Origin: CFX2 sp014338005
Lineage (GTDB): Bacteria > Chloroflexota > Anaerolineae > Aggregatilineales > Phototrophicaceae
Direction of reading: 5' to 3'
Assembly (NCBI GenBank): GCA_030263555.1
Contig: SZPE01000011.1
Location: 1 to 64,000 of the forward strand
DNA: 64,000 nucleotides
The notes under the pieces are model-generated. The model was not told the DNA's origin. It worked only from the letters and a program-made list of their open reading frames with translations, and did no database searches. Below are positions 1-7,708 of the stretch, in pieces. A program made the translations under genes and the position numbers. Position 1 is the stretch's first letter. Each line of letters begins with the position of its first letter.

Positions 1-152
1 ACCGCGACCCGGACATCGCTTATATGGCGGCGCTGGCGCTGCTGCGTTTTGGCGCGCTGGAAGCGCTGCGGCACGATCTGGATTCGGCCAGCGAAACCGC
101 CTATCGTGTGGCGCACGCCGCGCTGGCAAGCGCAGAACATCTGGAGGCCTGA
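1..152 (+). CDS. C-terminal end of a hypothetical protein (5' truncated by window)
   Basis: An open frame runs from base 3 to a TGA at 150-152, giving about 49 residues that end in ASAEHLEA. The peptide is alanine/leucine-rich and probably helical. I do not recognise a family from this fragment. Its stop codon overlaps the ATG of the next gene by one base, so the two genes are almost certainly translationally coupled and co-transcribed. Confidence 0.6.
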   Translation, partial: RDPDIAYMAALALLRFGALEALRHDLDSASETAYRVAHAALASAEHLEA

Positions 153-403
153 TGATGATGAAAGCCTATGACGAACTGCTGGACTTTTTAACCTCGGCCC
201 CCACGCCGGAACAAATTGTCACCTTCAGCCCGTCCCGGCATACGCGGCAGCGGCTGAACGAACTGCTGCGCCGCAAACGCGCCGGCCTGTTGAGCGCCGA
301 AGAATTTGCCGAACTGGACGAGTTCAACCGCGCCGAACAGATGATGCGCCGGCTCATCAGCCGGGCGCGGCAAAAACTGGCTCACCCCGCCCAACAGGCG
401 TAG
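152..403 (+). CDS. Small hypothetical protein, antitoxin-like
   Basis: This 83-residue acidic/basic helical protein has the pattern DLLDFL..PTPEQI, then S..RL.ELL..KR.G.LS.EE.AELDEF, then a basic tail RRLISRARQKL. From memory, the layout resembles small proteins of cyanobacteria and Chloroflexota that sit beside nuclease-type toxins, so an antitoxin-like role is possible but not shown. The start ATG at 152 overlaps the upstream stop, and two further in-frame ATGs follow immediately. The partner upstream is cut off by the window edge, so a toxin cannot be confirmed. A GC-rich hairpin begins at the stop codon. Confidence 0.7.
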   Translation: MMMKAYDELLDFLTSAPTPEQIVTFSPSRHTRQRLNELLRRKRAGLLSAEEFAELDEFNRAEQMMRRLISRARQKLAHPAQQA

Positions 404-426
404 GGGCGGCCACATCGGGCCGCCCC
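403..426. repeat. GGGGCGG palindrome directly after a stop codon
   Basis: A perfect 9-bp stem (403-411 with 418-426) with a 6-base loop begins inside the TAG of the preceding gene. There is no T-tract, so it is not a typical intrinsic terminator. Two similar GGGGCGGG palindromes lie at 54138-54162 and 57877-57901, also just after stop codons, which suggests a dispersed REP-like element. Confidence 0.5.
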
Positions 427-476
427 CTGCCCACCCCGCCGGCTGTTCGGGTGTTTTTTCGCGCCGAACGAATCAT

Positions 477-2210
477 CTAATTCGGGGTTGCTTCCGGGGT
501 CGGAACCGGCGTCGGCGTATTGGTCGGATCGGGCGGCGGAGCCTCGCGCGGTAAAAAGACCTGCTGCGACACGCATACCGGCTGGCCGTTCGCGTCCAGC
601 GCCTCCACGTTCCAGGCAAACGCAAAACCGAAGCCCGTGTTGTTGACGTTCAGGTCGGCGGTCAGGCTGTAGCTGCTGCTGCCGGTGGTGAAGGATGCCA
701 CCAACGCGCCGTTCTGTTCCCCGACATTGAAGATATTAACGCGGTAGCCGCTCGCGCCGGGAGCCGGATTCCAGTAAAAAGTGGTCGGGCCGTAAGCCAG
801 GCCGTCCAGCGGCGAAGCAGCGGCAAAACGGCTGCAATCCACGCCGGCGGTATCGAAAGTGCCTGCCGGGGGTTCGTCCGTCGCCGACGGCGCGGTTGTT
901 GGCACGACCGAGGGCAGGCCGGTATCCACGCCGCAGGGGATGATAAGCTGCTGGCCGGTGTAAATGCGGGTGGGGTCGCTGATGCCGCTGGCTTCGGCAA
1001 TCGCCTGGACGCTGCTCTGGTAGCGCCGCGCGATGCGGAACAGGTTTTCCCCCGTGACGACCGTATGCACCAGTGTCGTGCCGGTTTCGCAGGTATCGTC
1101 ATCCAGTACGATCACATTTTCTTCGCCCAGGCCCAGTTCCTCGAAGGCGGCCAGGATGCTTTCCCATTCGGCCTGATCTTCCGGCGACGCGGGGGTGGGT
1201 TCTGTCCAGGTGCAGTCAGGCCCCACCGGTTGGTTATCCGGCTCGCCGTCAATACCCAGGTTGTCTGGGTCGGCCAGACAGTGCGTGCTGGTATACCCCG
1301 CCGGGATGATGATTTCGTCCGGCGTGCCGGGGTTGAGGATGACCTGGCCGGAAATGACGGTGATCTGCATGATATTACCCGGCGGCAGCGTCCGCAGCAC
1401 AATCAGCGAGCCGAGCCGGATGTTCGCGCCGTTCACCGTCAGGTCTACCTTGATTCCTTCGGGGCTTTGAATCGCCAGCACCGACGGCGCCTGATTGCAG
1501 GTGGTCTGGCCGGGCGCGGTGCGAAAGTAAAACGCCTGCATGGGCGTCAGGCGCGGCGCGTCCCCGGTGGGCAGGCTGTCCAGCGCGGCGGTATTGTTGA
1601 TGGCCGGGCGCGGAATCCAGGCCGAGCCGGCCGCCGTCTGGACGCGCACCCAAAGGCCATCATCGCTGAGGGCATCGGCTTGCAGCACCGTACCGGCAGG
1701 CAGCGCGGCGACAATCGGGCCACTTTCGGATGGTTCGCTGCGGGCGGTGGTTTCCGTCTGGGTGATGACCGTCAGGCTTTGCCCGGCGGCAGCCGCCGGT
1801 TCAACGGCGTTTTCCACTTCCGTATCACCCAGCAGCAGGAAGGTGACGGCCTGGCCGGGCAGCGTATCCGGCACATTGGCCTGGGCCTTGATGACCGCCA
1901 TACCCCATTCGCCAAGCTGGGTATCCAGCGGCGAAGTCCGCAGGCTCGCCAGGGCCACCAGCGCCGCCTGGTCGGCGGGATGGGTGAAAAAGTCCGCCGG
2001 GACACTTTCAACAAAAGTCGCCTCGATGCGGTTAAAACCGTAACAGGCGCTGTTACGTTCCAGACCGGCGCAGTTGTCGCCAAGCTGCGCCAGTGCCTGC
2101 TCGACGACTGCCGGGCAGGTCGCCCCGCCGGTCTGTGTCAGCGCCGGCTGCGGCGCAATCACCAGCAGTACAGTAATAACAATAAGATAACACGTAAACC
2201 TGAGGAACAT
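477..2210 (-). CDS. Secreted SH3-like / LysM domain protein
   Basis: The protein is 577 residues from an ATG at 2210, which has GGAGG five bases upstream; a longer in-frame start at 2237 lacks this. It begins with a hydrophobic signal peptide ending near A.TQTGG. A bacterial SH3-like segment lies at about residues 147-200 (TTARSEPSESG..., then WVRVQT..GSAWI). A LysM domain lies at about 378-427 (GENLFRIARRY...LIIPC). A beta-sandwich-like C-terminal domain and a Pro/Thr-rich tail follow. The family binds cell wall or glycan, so this is probably an extracytoplasmic surface protein. Its N-terminal and middle segments resemble the protein at 7709-9055. The exact function is unknown. Confidence 0.85.
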   Translation of the reverse strand: MFLRFTCYLIVITVLLVIAPQPALTQTGGATCPAVVEQALAQLGDNCAGLERNSACYGFNRIEATFVESVPADFFTHPADQAALVALASLRTSPLDTQLGEWGMAVIKAQANVPDTLPGQAVTFLLLGDTEVENAVEPAAAAGQSLTVITQTETTARSEPSESGPIVAALPAGTVLQADALSDDGLWVRVQTAAGSAWIPRPAINNTAALDSLPTGDAPRLTPMQAFYFRTAPGQTTCNQAPSVLAIQSPEGIKVDLTVNGANIRLGSLIVLRTLPPGNIMQITVISGQVILNPGTPDEIIIPAGYTSTHCLADPDNLGIDGEPDNQPVGPDCTWTEPTPASPEDQAEWESILAAFEELGLGEENVIVLDDDTCETGTTLVHTVVTGENLFRIARRYQSSVQAIAEASGISDPTRIYTGQQLIIPCGVDTGLPSVVPTTAPSATDEPPAGTFDTAGVDCSRFAAASPLDGLAYGPTTFYWNPAPGASGYRVNIFNVGEQNGALVASFTTGSSSYSLTADLNVNNTGFGFAFAWNVEALDANGQPVCVSQQVFLPREAPPPDPTNTPTPVPTPEATPN

Positions 2211-2313
2211 ACACGCCTCCGGCAGTTCTGCAACCACGATTAGTTTTGATTATAGAGTAGAATGCAAATTGGGCAAATGATCGCTTAGCAAATCTGTTAC
2301 AAGGGTAAGGCCG

Positions 2314-2347
2314 GCAAAAAAGCCCGGTGGGGGGACATCCGGGCTTT
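2314..2347 (-). terminator. Intrinsic terminator of tRNA-Phe
   Basis: Read on the minus strand, a 9-bp stem (2319-2327 with 2339-2347, AAAGCCCGG/CCGGGCTTT) is followed by a run of T's (A's at 2316-2321 on the plus strand). It begins only a few bases beyond the tRNA 3' end. Confidence 0.85.
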
Positions 2348-2350
2348 GCG

Positions 2351-2423
2351 TGCCGAGGCCCAGACTTGAACTGGGGACCCACGCATTTTCAGTGCGTTGC
2401 TCTACCAACTGAGCTACCTCGGC
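2351..2423 (-). tRNA. tRNA-Phe (anticodon GAA)
   Basis: A 73-nt cloverleaf is complete by eye: acceptor GCCGAGG/CCTCGGC, D arm GCTC..GAGC, anticodon stem ACGCA/TGCGT with loop CTGAAAA, 5-nt variable region, T arm CCCAG-TTCAAGT-CTGGG and discriminator A. The anticodon is GAA. CCA is not encoded. A promoter and a terminator bracket it on the same strand. Confidence 0.97.
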
Positions 2424-2432
2424 GTAAGAATG

Positions 2433-2461
2433 AGTATACCCGGACGCGCCGGGAATAGCAA
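2433..2461 (-). promoter_or_regulatory. Sigma-70-type promoter for tRNA-Phe
   Basis: On the minus strand TTGCTA (2456-2461) and TATACT (2433-2438) are separated by exactly 17 bp. The -10 lies 9 bases before the tRNA 5' end. The tRNA can therefore be transcribed independently of the upstream B3/B4 gene. Confidence 0.7.
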
Positions 2462-2518
2462 GAGCGGAATCGTGCGGGACGGGCGTTTCAAACGCATTTT
2501 GGCCGGCGCGTATTGACT

Positions 2519-3220
2519 TTAAAACGCCGCCCGCGCCGGCCCCAGTATATCCCAAGTGAAGCTGCCGCCGGCGTGCCGGTTCAGCAAATCCAGCAGATCG
2601 TCCAGCGCGGCCTGGATGTCGGCGCGCGCGCCGGCATGGTGCGCCTCGACGGTGAAAAGCGCCGTCGTCGTGGCGGGCCGGGCGGCGCTGTCGTCGCTCT
2701 GCCGCCAGCACCAGCGCCGGGCGACCACGCGCTGCGCCTCGTCGGCGAAAATCACCTCGCCCGGTTCGGGGTGTTCCGGCGCGGACTGGCCCAGTGGGAA
2801 AAACTGCTCCGCGCCGTCGGCAAAACGCACCGTCACCGCGCCCTGGATGGCCTGCATATCCAGGACGGCCACCGGCAGCGCATAGCGGATGCTGACCAGA
2901 TTACCCAGGTCTGTCAGCAGGTTGATGGCCGGGATGTCGCCCTTTTTAGTCAGGCGGCGCAGCAGGGCTTCGGCGGCGCTGCGGTACTGGGTGGGTTCGA
3001 CGCCAAAAGCGCGAAAGGCGCTGCGCCAGGCCGCCAGCGAGGGGATTTCGCTCAAGGCTTGGCCGTCCAGCCGCGCCAGGACGGCCTGCTGTTCGGCGGC
3101 ATAGGCCGCCCGCAGCGGTTCGGGCGTCGGGCCGTTCCGCAGCCCGTGTGCCAGGATAACTCCGCCGCAGATGCCCGGAAAACGCGCCAGCACGTCGGGA
3201 TGGTAAACGAAAGTGGGCAT
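2519..3220 (-). CDS. Free-standing B3/B4 domain protein (PheRS editing-domain homologue)
   Basis: This 233-residue soluble protein has the B3/B4 fold signature: an N-terminal segment, then R.AFRAFGV.P..YRSA.EAL.RR, then INLLTDLGNLVSI.YALPV...D, then a C-terminal segment with E..F.DEAQRVVARRWCWRQSD. B3/B4 is the editing domain of the phenylalanyl-tRNA synthetase beta chain; stand-alone copies are widespread and are often proposed to deacylate mischarged tRNA in trans. The start lies three bases after the stop of the FHA-REC-FHA gene, indicating an operon. The next gene downstream on the same strand is tRNA-Phe, about 95 bp away, which fits a tRNA-Phe link but does not prove it. Confidence 0.85.
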   Translation of the reverse strand: MPTFVYHPDVLARFPGICGGVILAHGLRNGPTPEPLRAAYAAEQQAVLARLDGQALSEIPSLAAWRSAFRAFGVEPTQYRSAAEALLRRLTKKGDIPAINLLTDLGNLVSIRYALPVAVLDMQAIQGAVTVRFADGAEQFFPLGQSAPEHPEPGEVIFADEAQRVVARRWCWRQSDDSAARPATTTALFTVEAHHAGARADIQAALDDLLDLLNRHAGGSFTWDILGPARAAF

Positions 3221-3223
3221 GGT

Positions 3224-4435
3224 TTACTGCGCCGCCTCCGGCTCTTGAATGAAATAAATGTACATACGAAGCTGCCCCAGGCGGATTTCGTCGCCGTTTT
3301 TGACCGGGGTCGGGGTGTTTGGCTGAATCGGGTCGCCGTTGATGTACGTGCCGTTCACGGTGTCCAGGTCTTCGACCAGAAATTTACCCTCTTTGTTGTG
3401 CAAAATCATATGCAGGCGGGACACGCCGTAGTTGACCGCATCGTAGCGGGTCAGGTCTACGTGGTTTTTTAGGCTGCCGGTGCTGCCCGCCCGCCCGAAC
3501 GACACCGCCTGGGAGACGATCAAGGGGATGGGGGCCTCGCTGTGGCCGCCGATGAACAGAACCACCGCGTTACGCCGCGACTCCGGCGGCATGGCCTGAA
3601 GCGGAGCCGTGCCGACCAGATGTTTGGTGTAAATGGCGGTGTGGCCGCTTTTGTGCCGGTGAATGAGCGACGAGACAACGTGCCGCAGCTCCTTCGCGCT
3701 CACCGGTCTTTCCAGGAAAATATCCGCCCCGGCCTGCATCACTTCGGCCACGTTGCTGATGACGCGGGCGGCGCTGACAATGATAATCGGCAGCGTATTA
3801 CCATGAACGTCGCGGCGCACGTAGCGGCAGAACTCCAGGCCGTTGATTTCGGGCAGCAGTTGTTCGATGATGATGGCGTCGGGCGTTTTCTGGTTGTACA
3901 GGCGGATCGCGTTCACGACATCATGGCTGATTTTGGGCGCATAGCCGGCCTGTTCCAACACCTGCGCCAGCGCCTTGGCGACTTCGACATCATCTTCCAC
4001 GATGAGGACAACCTGCCCGCTGCCGGGCGAGGTCTGATCCTGGAGCTGTAAGCTGGCCTGCTTGAGGACGCTGCTGCCGTAGGTGGGGGACAGGACGATC
4101 TGCACATCCAGCCGCAGGCGCGCCAGGTGCAGGTGATCGCCGTGCGAAAGGGTGTGCGGTTCGTTGGGTTTCAGGCGCGTGCCGTTCAGAATCGTGCCGT
4201 TGCCGCTGCCCAGGTCTTCGACGATTAAGCGGTCGCCTTCTGGATACAGCGCGAGGTGCTGGCGGGAAACCCCCATTTCCTCGGCCTGATAGCCGGTCAG
4301 GTCTATATCCGGCTCTCGGCTGTCGCCCGCCACGCGGCGGCCTACAACCAGCCGGTTTTCAACGCGCGCTTTGAGCGGCCTGGCCGTCTGCGGCGTATTC
4401 AGTTCAATCAGCCATAGAGGAGTGGTGTCGGTCAT
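3224..4435 (-). CDS. FHA - receiver - FHA signalling protein
   Basis: A 403-residue cytoplasmic protein. The first FHA domain (about 25-112) has GRR..., SRQH (57-60) and GSGNGT.LNG. A CheY-like receiver follows (about 142-260). A second FHA domain (about 310-397) has GR, SRLH, TVNGTYING. FHA domains bind phosphothreonine peptides. The receiver keeps acidic residues E147/D148/D149 and S221, but the phosphoacceptor position carries Glu191 (IIIEQLLP) and the conserved Lys is Arg243 (LERP). It therefore probably cannot be phosphorylated normally and may mimic the active state. There is no output domain. AGGA precedes the ATG. It is the first gene of a pair with the B3/B4 protein. Confidence 0.9.
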   Translation of the reverse strand: MTDTTPLWLIELNTPQTARPLKARVENRLVVGRRVAGDSREPDIDLTGYQAEEMGVSRQHLALYPEGDRLIVEDLGSGNGTILNGTRLKPNEPHTLSHGDHLHLARLRLDVQIVLSPTYGSSVLKQASLQLQDQTSPGSGQVVLIVEDDVEVAKALAQVLEQAGYAPKISHDVVNAIRLYNQKTPDAIIIEQLLPEINGLEFCRYVRRDVHGNTLPIIIVSAARVISNVAEVMQAGADIFLERPVSAKELRHVVSSLIHRHKSGHTAIYTKHLVGTAPLQAMPPESRRNAVVLFIGGHSEAPIPLIVSQAVSFGRAGSTGSLKNHVDLTRYDAVNYGVSRLHMILHNKEGKFLVEDLDTVNGTYINGDPIQPNTPTPVKNGDEIRLGQLRMYIYFIQEPEAAQ

Positions 4436-4585
4436 CGAAAATCCTGCGTTTTTACGGTGGTATTTATTCGTATTGTAATACCGGGCGAGATATAAGGAAA
4501 GTCAAGTAAACGCATCTCGTGTGGTTTTCCTACGCCATCCTTACCAAATGCCGGAACAGCTTTTGAAGAAACGGCCTCCACCCCA

Positions 4586-4615
4586 TTGCGCGGCGGCGGC
4601 GCGGCGGGCTACAAT
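4586..4615 (+). promoter_or_regulatory. Candidate promoter for the phosphatase-superfamily gene
   Basis: TTGCGC (4586-4591), an 18-bp GC-only spacer and TACAAT (4610-4615) lie 25-55 bp before the start codon. The -10 form TACAAT recurs upstream of other genes in the window. Confidence 0.4.
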
Positions 4616-4641
4616 CCCGCCCGGTAGCAACCGGAGGAATG

Positions 4642-5955
4642 ATGCCAGCCGATTTGATGTCCACAAACACCGCCGACGCCCTGGAGTCCCGCATCCGTAC
4701 CAACCGCCTGCTCGACCTGCCTGCGTCCTGGGCCGATGAGGTGGTTTTTCCGTATTATAACGGCCTGTCGCTGGCGAACGTCAGCCTGACGGCGGCGCAC
4801 CTGCTCGGCCTGGACGTGCCGGATACGGCGCTGCTGGACGCGGCAGTATGGGGCGGCAGCCCGCCGGATGCAGACCGGGTGGTGCTGTTCCTGACCGACG
4901 GCCTGGGGTATCTGTGGCTGAAGCGGGCGATGGCGGACGATGCCGAAATCGCCGCCCTGGCCGGAGACCTGAGCGACGGGCGCGGCCCGCTGCCGCTGAC
5001 ATCCATCGCGCCTTCAACGACGGTGGCGGCGCTGACCACGCTCTGGACTGGGGTGAACCCCGGCACGCATGGAATGCTCGGCACGCGCCTGTACCTGCGC
5101 GAATTCGCCATGCTGTCGAACATGCTGGGTTACAAACCACTCAACGGCAGCCACCCGGACGGCGTTTTTGCCGCCTGGGGACATGCGCCGGAGGCATTCG
5201 TGCCGGTTCCTGGGTTGGGCGAACGGCTGGCCGGGGCGGGCATCCCCACCCACCTGCTGCTGCCGAAAAACCTGATGGGCAGCGGCCTGTCCAAAATCCT
5301 GCACCGGGGCATCCAGCACCGCCACGTTCACGTCGGCTACAGCGACCTGTGGCTGCGCCTGGAAGACGTGCTGCGGGCGACCGCCGGGCAGCGTGTTTAC
5401 GTCAGCGTCTACTGGCCGGCGGTGGATACGGTCGCCCATGCCTACGGCGCGTACAACCGCTACCTGCGAAACGAGATTAAATACCAGCTGGCGTGCCTGC
5501 GTCAAACGCTGGACGAACCGGCGGTTCGGGATGGCCGCACGCTGGTGATGATTCTGGCCGATCACGGCCACAGCGACGTGCCGCGCGAAATCAACCTGGC
5601 GCAGGATGAACCCGCGCGCCCGATCTTCGATGCGCTGCGGGCCGGTTACGGCGGCGAAAACCGGCTGCCGTTCCTGTACCTGCGGGCTGGGGCAGCGGCG
5701 GCAGTTGTCGAAACGCTAGAGCGGCACTATGCCGACAGCCTGACCTGGGTCGAAAGCGGCTCGGCGCTGGCGGCGGGGCTGTTTGGGACGGAAGCGCCCT
5801 ACGCCGAAACGCCGCACCGCCTGGGCGATCTGGTTTTGATTCCGCGCCTGGGCTGGCAGGTGAGCGACAACTTCGCCCGGCTGGATTTCCTCAGTATGCA
5901 CGGCGGCCTGTCCGACCAGGAAATGCTGGTTCCCCTGCTGTGGAAGCGCCTGTGA
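4642..5955 (+). CDS. Alkaline phosphatase superfamily (type I phosphodiesterase-like) hydrolase
   Basis: About 437 residues, with no signal peptide. Metal-site motifs of the superfamily are visible: LTDGLGY near the N-terminus, a nucleophile-type Thr in SIAPSTTVAALTTLWTG, DTVAHAYG, and ILADHGHSDVP. These correspond to the two-metal centre used for phosphomonoester or phosphodiester cleavage; the substrate is unknown. Two adjacent ATGs (4639 and 4642) follow GGAGG at 4633-4637; the second has better spacing, and an ATG at 4657 is also possible. The gene stands alone, divergent from the FHA gene. Confidence 0.85.
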   Translation: MPADLMSTNTADALESRIRTNRLLDLPASWADEVVFPYYNGLSLANVSLTAAHLLGLDVPDTALLDAAVWGGSPPDADRVVLFLTDGLGYLWLKRAMADDAEIAALAGDLSDGRGPLPLTSIAPSTTVAALTTLWTGVNPGTHGMLGTRLYLREFAMLSNMLGYKPLNGSHPDGVFAAWGHAPEAFVPVPGLGERLAGAGIPTHLLLPKNLMGSGLSKILHRGIQHRHVHVGYSDLWLRLEDVLRATAGQRVYVSVYWPAVDTVAHAYGAYNRYLRNEIKYQLACLRQTLDEPAVRDGRTLVMILADHGHSDVPREINLAQDEPARPIFDALRAGYGGENRLPFLYLRAGAAAAVVETLERHYADSLTWVESGSALAAGLFGTEAPYAETPHRLGDLVLIPRLGWQVSDNFARLDFLSMHGGLSDQEMLVPLLWKRL

Positions 5956-5967
5956 CGCCGGCAGCAG

Positions 5968-7416
5968 TCACTCCATATACGGCAGCAGGTAGTTGATGCG
6001 GGCGGGTACGGGAGTGAGCAGGTACACATCCACCCAGCGCGACCAGGGGACATAGCTGGCGTCGTCGTAACCCAGGTCTATCCACAGGCGCGGCGTGGAC
6101 ATGCCGGTATCGGCCATGATGCCCAGGCCGTAACCCGGCACAAAAAGCTGCGTATCGTAGGGAATCACGTCCGGGTCGGAGCCAACCACACCGGTAGTGA
6201 GTTTGCGCCCGGTGGCCGTCACGTCGTCGCCGCCCAGCGCCGCCGGATGGTAGCTGGTGGCGTACATCCGCAGTTTGCGCCAGTATTCGCGCGGGCCGTC
6301 CGGTGTTTCCACCGTTCGGATGACCACCCACGTGCCATAGCCGATGACGCGGCTCACCGGCTCGGCGGCGACGGCGGTTGTTTCCGCCGTGCGGCTGACC
6401 TCGATGCCGTTTTCGTAGCGCACCCGGACGTTGGTCTGCCGGATTCCGTTCTGCCCTTCTTGCAGCACGCGCCGCTGGTCAAGTTCGAGGTTCGCGTCGG
6501 CCTGGTAGATCGTTTCATATGGGATGACTTCCTGCTCGACCTCCACCTTTTCGCTGACGCGGATGACGCGAACCAACATACCGGGGCGGATCAGGCTGGT
6601 TTCCGGCGGGATGCTGTAGTCCAGCCCTTGCAGCGTCACCCCGGCGTCGGCCAGCGCGTCCAGCACGCGCGCCCCCTGGGAGCGTGTCTCCAGCGATACG
6701 CCGTCGGCGATGATCGTCACCGGGCGCGACCGCCGGATGGTGATGCTCGTGTCGCCGGTGATCGGGCTGTTAATGTCCGGCGAAACCGTGTCGGCCAGGT
6801 AAAGCGTGATTCCCGCCTCGAACAGCGCCTGACCGACGGTCGCGCCGGTCGTTTGGATGGTGCGCTGCCGCCCGTCGTCGTTGATCTGCACCCTCACCGC
6901 ATGTTGAACGGTGATCTGCGTGGCCGGGATAGGCCACACCAGCAGATCGGCCAGGGTGGCAGGTGTGCCATCCACCACAACGCGGTCGTAATGGCCGACG
7001 GCGACCCCGGCGCTTTTGAGGATGTCGAACGGGTTGCTGAAGCGGGTGAGCAGGCTGGCCGGCTCGCCGTCCACCACCAGCGCCACCAGCTGGGCGCGTT
7101 CCACCCGCACGATTATATTGGGCGTCAGATAGGTATCCGGCGGTGGAGACACGGCGTCCCCTTCGTTCACCGTCAGGTTTAGTTCGGCCAGCAGGTCGCC
7201 TACCGTCGAGGCGCGTGTTTCGACCGGGTAAGCTGCGCCGTCGTCCACCACCGTCACCGGCAGCGGGTCGGGCAGCCGCAGCAGGGCCGCCAGCAGCGCC
7301 GCCCCGACGCACAAAAAAACACAGCCGGAGATGATGAGGATCACCAGCGCCAGCGCGGGCAGCCGGGGTATCGGTGGAAGGCGTGAGGGGGACAAAGTTG
7401 GAGGTGCTTCGGTCAT
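5968..7416 (-). CDS. YabE-like DUF348 / G5 / 3D domain surface protein
   Basis: A 482-residue protein with a transmembrane or signal segment at about 20-47. Four DUF348-like repeats follow at about 53-90, 109-150, 172-210 and 232-270, each of the form V...VDG....T...TV...L...GV. A G5-like domain covers about 285-355 (VEVEQEVIPYETI...). A C-terminal 3D domain (about 390-475) has its conserved Asp residues in ATSYHP, TGRKLTTGVVGSDPDVIPYDTQLFVPG, and IMADTG...WIDLGY. In Firmicutes and Actinobacteria this architecture belongs to YabE/Rpf-like or lytic-transglycosylase-like cell-wall enzymes, so a cell-envelope remodelling role is likely. It lies downstream of the SRP RNA on the same strand. Confidence 0.88.
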   Translation of the reverse strand: MTEAPPTLSPSRLPPIPRLPALALVILIISGCVFLCVGAALLAALLRLPDPLPVTVVDDGAAYPVETRASTVGDLLAELNLTVNEGDAVSPPPDTYLTPNIIVRVERAQLVALVVDGEPASLLTRFSNPFDILKSAGVAVGHYDRVVVDGTPATLADLLVWPIPATQITVQHAVRVQINDDGRQRTIQTTGATVGQALFEAGITLYLADTVSPDINSPITGDTSITIRRSRPVTIIADGVSLETRSQGARVLDALADAGVTLQGLDYSIPPETSLIRPGMLVRVIRVSEKVEVEQEVIPYETIYQADANLELDQRRVLQEGQNGIRQTNVRVRYENGIEVSRTAETTAVAAEPVSRVIGYGTWVVIRTVETPDGPREYWRKLRMYATSYHPAALGGDDVTATGRKLTTGVVGSDPDVIPYDTQLFVPGYGLGIMADTGMSTPRLWIDLGYDDASYVPWSRWVDVYLLTPVPARINYLLPYME

Positions 7417-7440
7417 CGAGCGTTCACAGACAACACAAAA

Positions 7441-7578
7441 GGGTTGCTGGCGGTCAGCTCAGGCCAGGCACCCCTGCGGCACCCAGGATATACCCCTTAG
7501 TGCTGCTACCTTCCGGTCCTGACACGGTTCGGAGGTCCTGCCGCGCAGGACCCGGTCTGAGCGAACCGACAACAACCC
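7441..7578 (-). ncRNA. ffs: Signal recognition particle RNA (4.5S-type)
   Basis: The minus strand contains the SRP RNA apical signature GTGTCAGGACCGGAAGGTAG followed by CAGCACTAAGG, which matches the Ffh-binding domain IV with its GGAA tetraloop and asymmetric loop. The ends GGGTTGTTG.../...CCAGCAACCC pair to close a long rod of about 138 nt, longer than the E. coli 114-nt form. An A+T-rich stretch (7579-7640) upstream probably holds the promoter. TTTTGTG follows the 3' end. Confidence 0.93.
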
Positions 7579-7708
7579 ACTCAAAATTATTTTCTTATAA
7601 ACGACGGTTTATTCCAAAACTTAATCTTAACTGAGATTCTAGCGGCAAGCAGGCCGTTTGTCAAATGCACCCGCTGCCTTGCCGTCAGCCGGCGGGTGTG
7701 TTGTGTGT

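Noticed and set aside
1065..2243. 392-codon plus-strand open frame
   Set aside because: It is antisense to the SH3/LysM gene and Arg/Gly/His-rich, as expected from high GC; the minus-strand frame has a signal peptide and domains.
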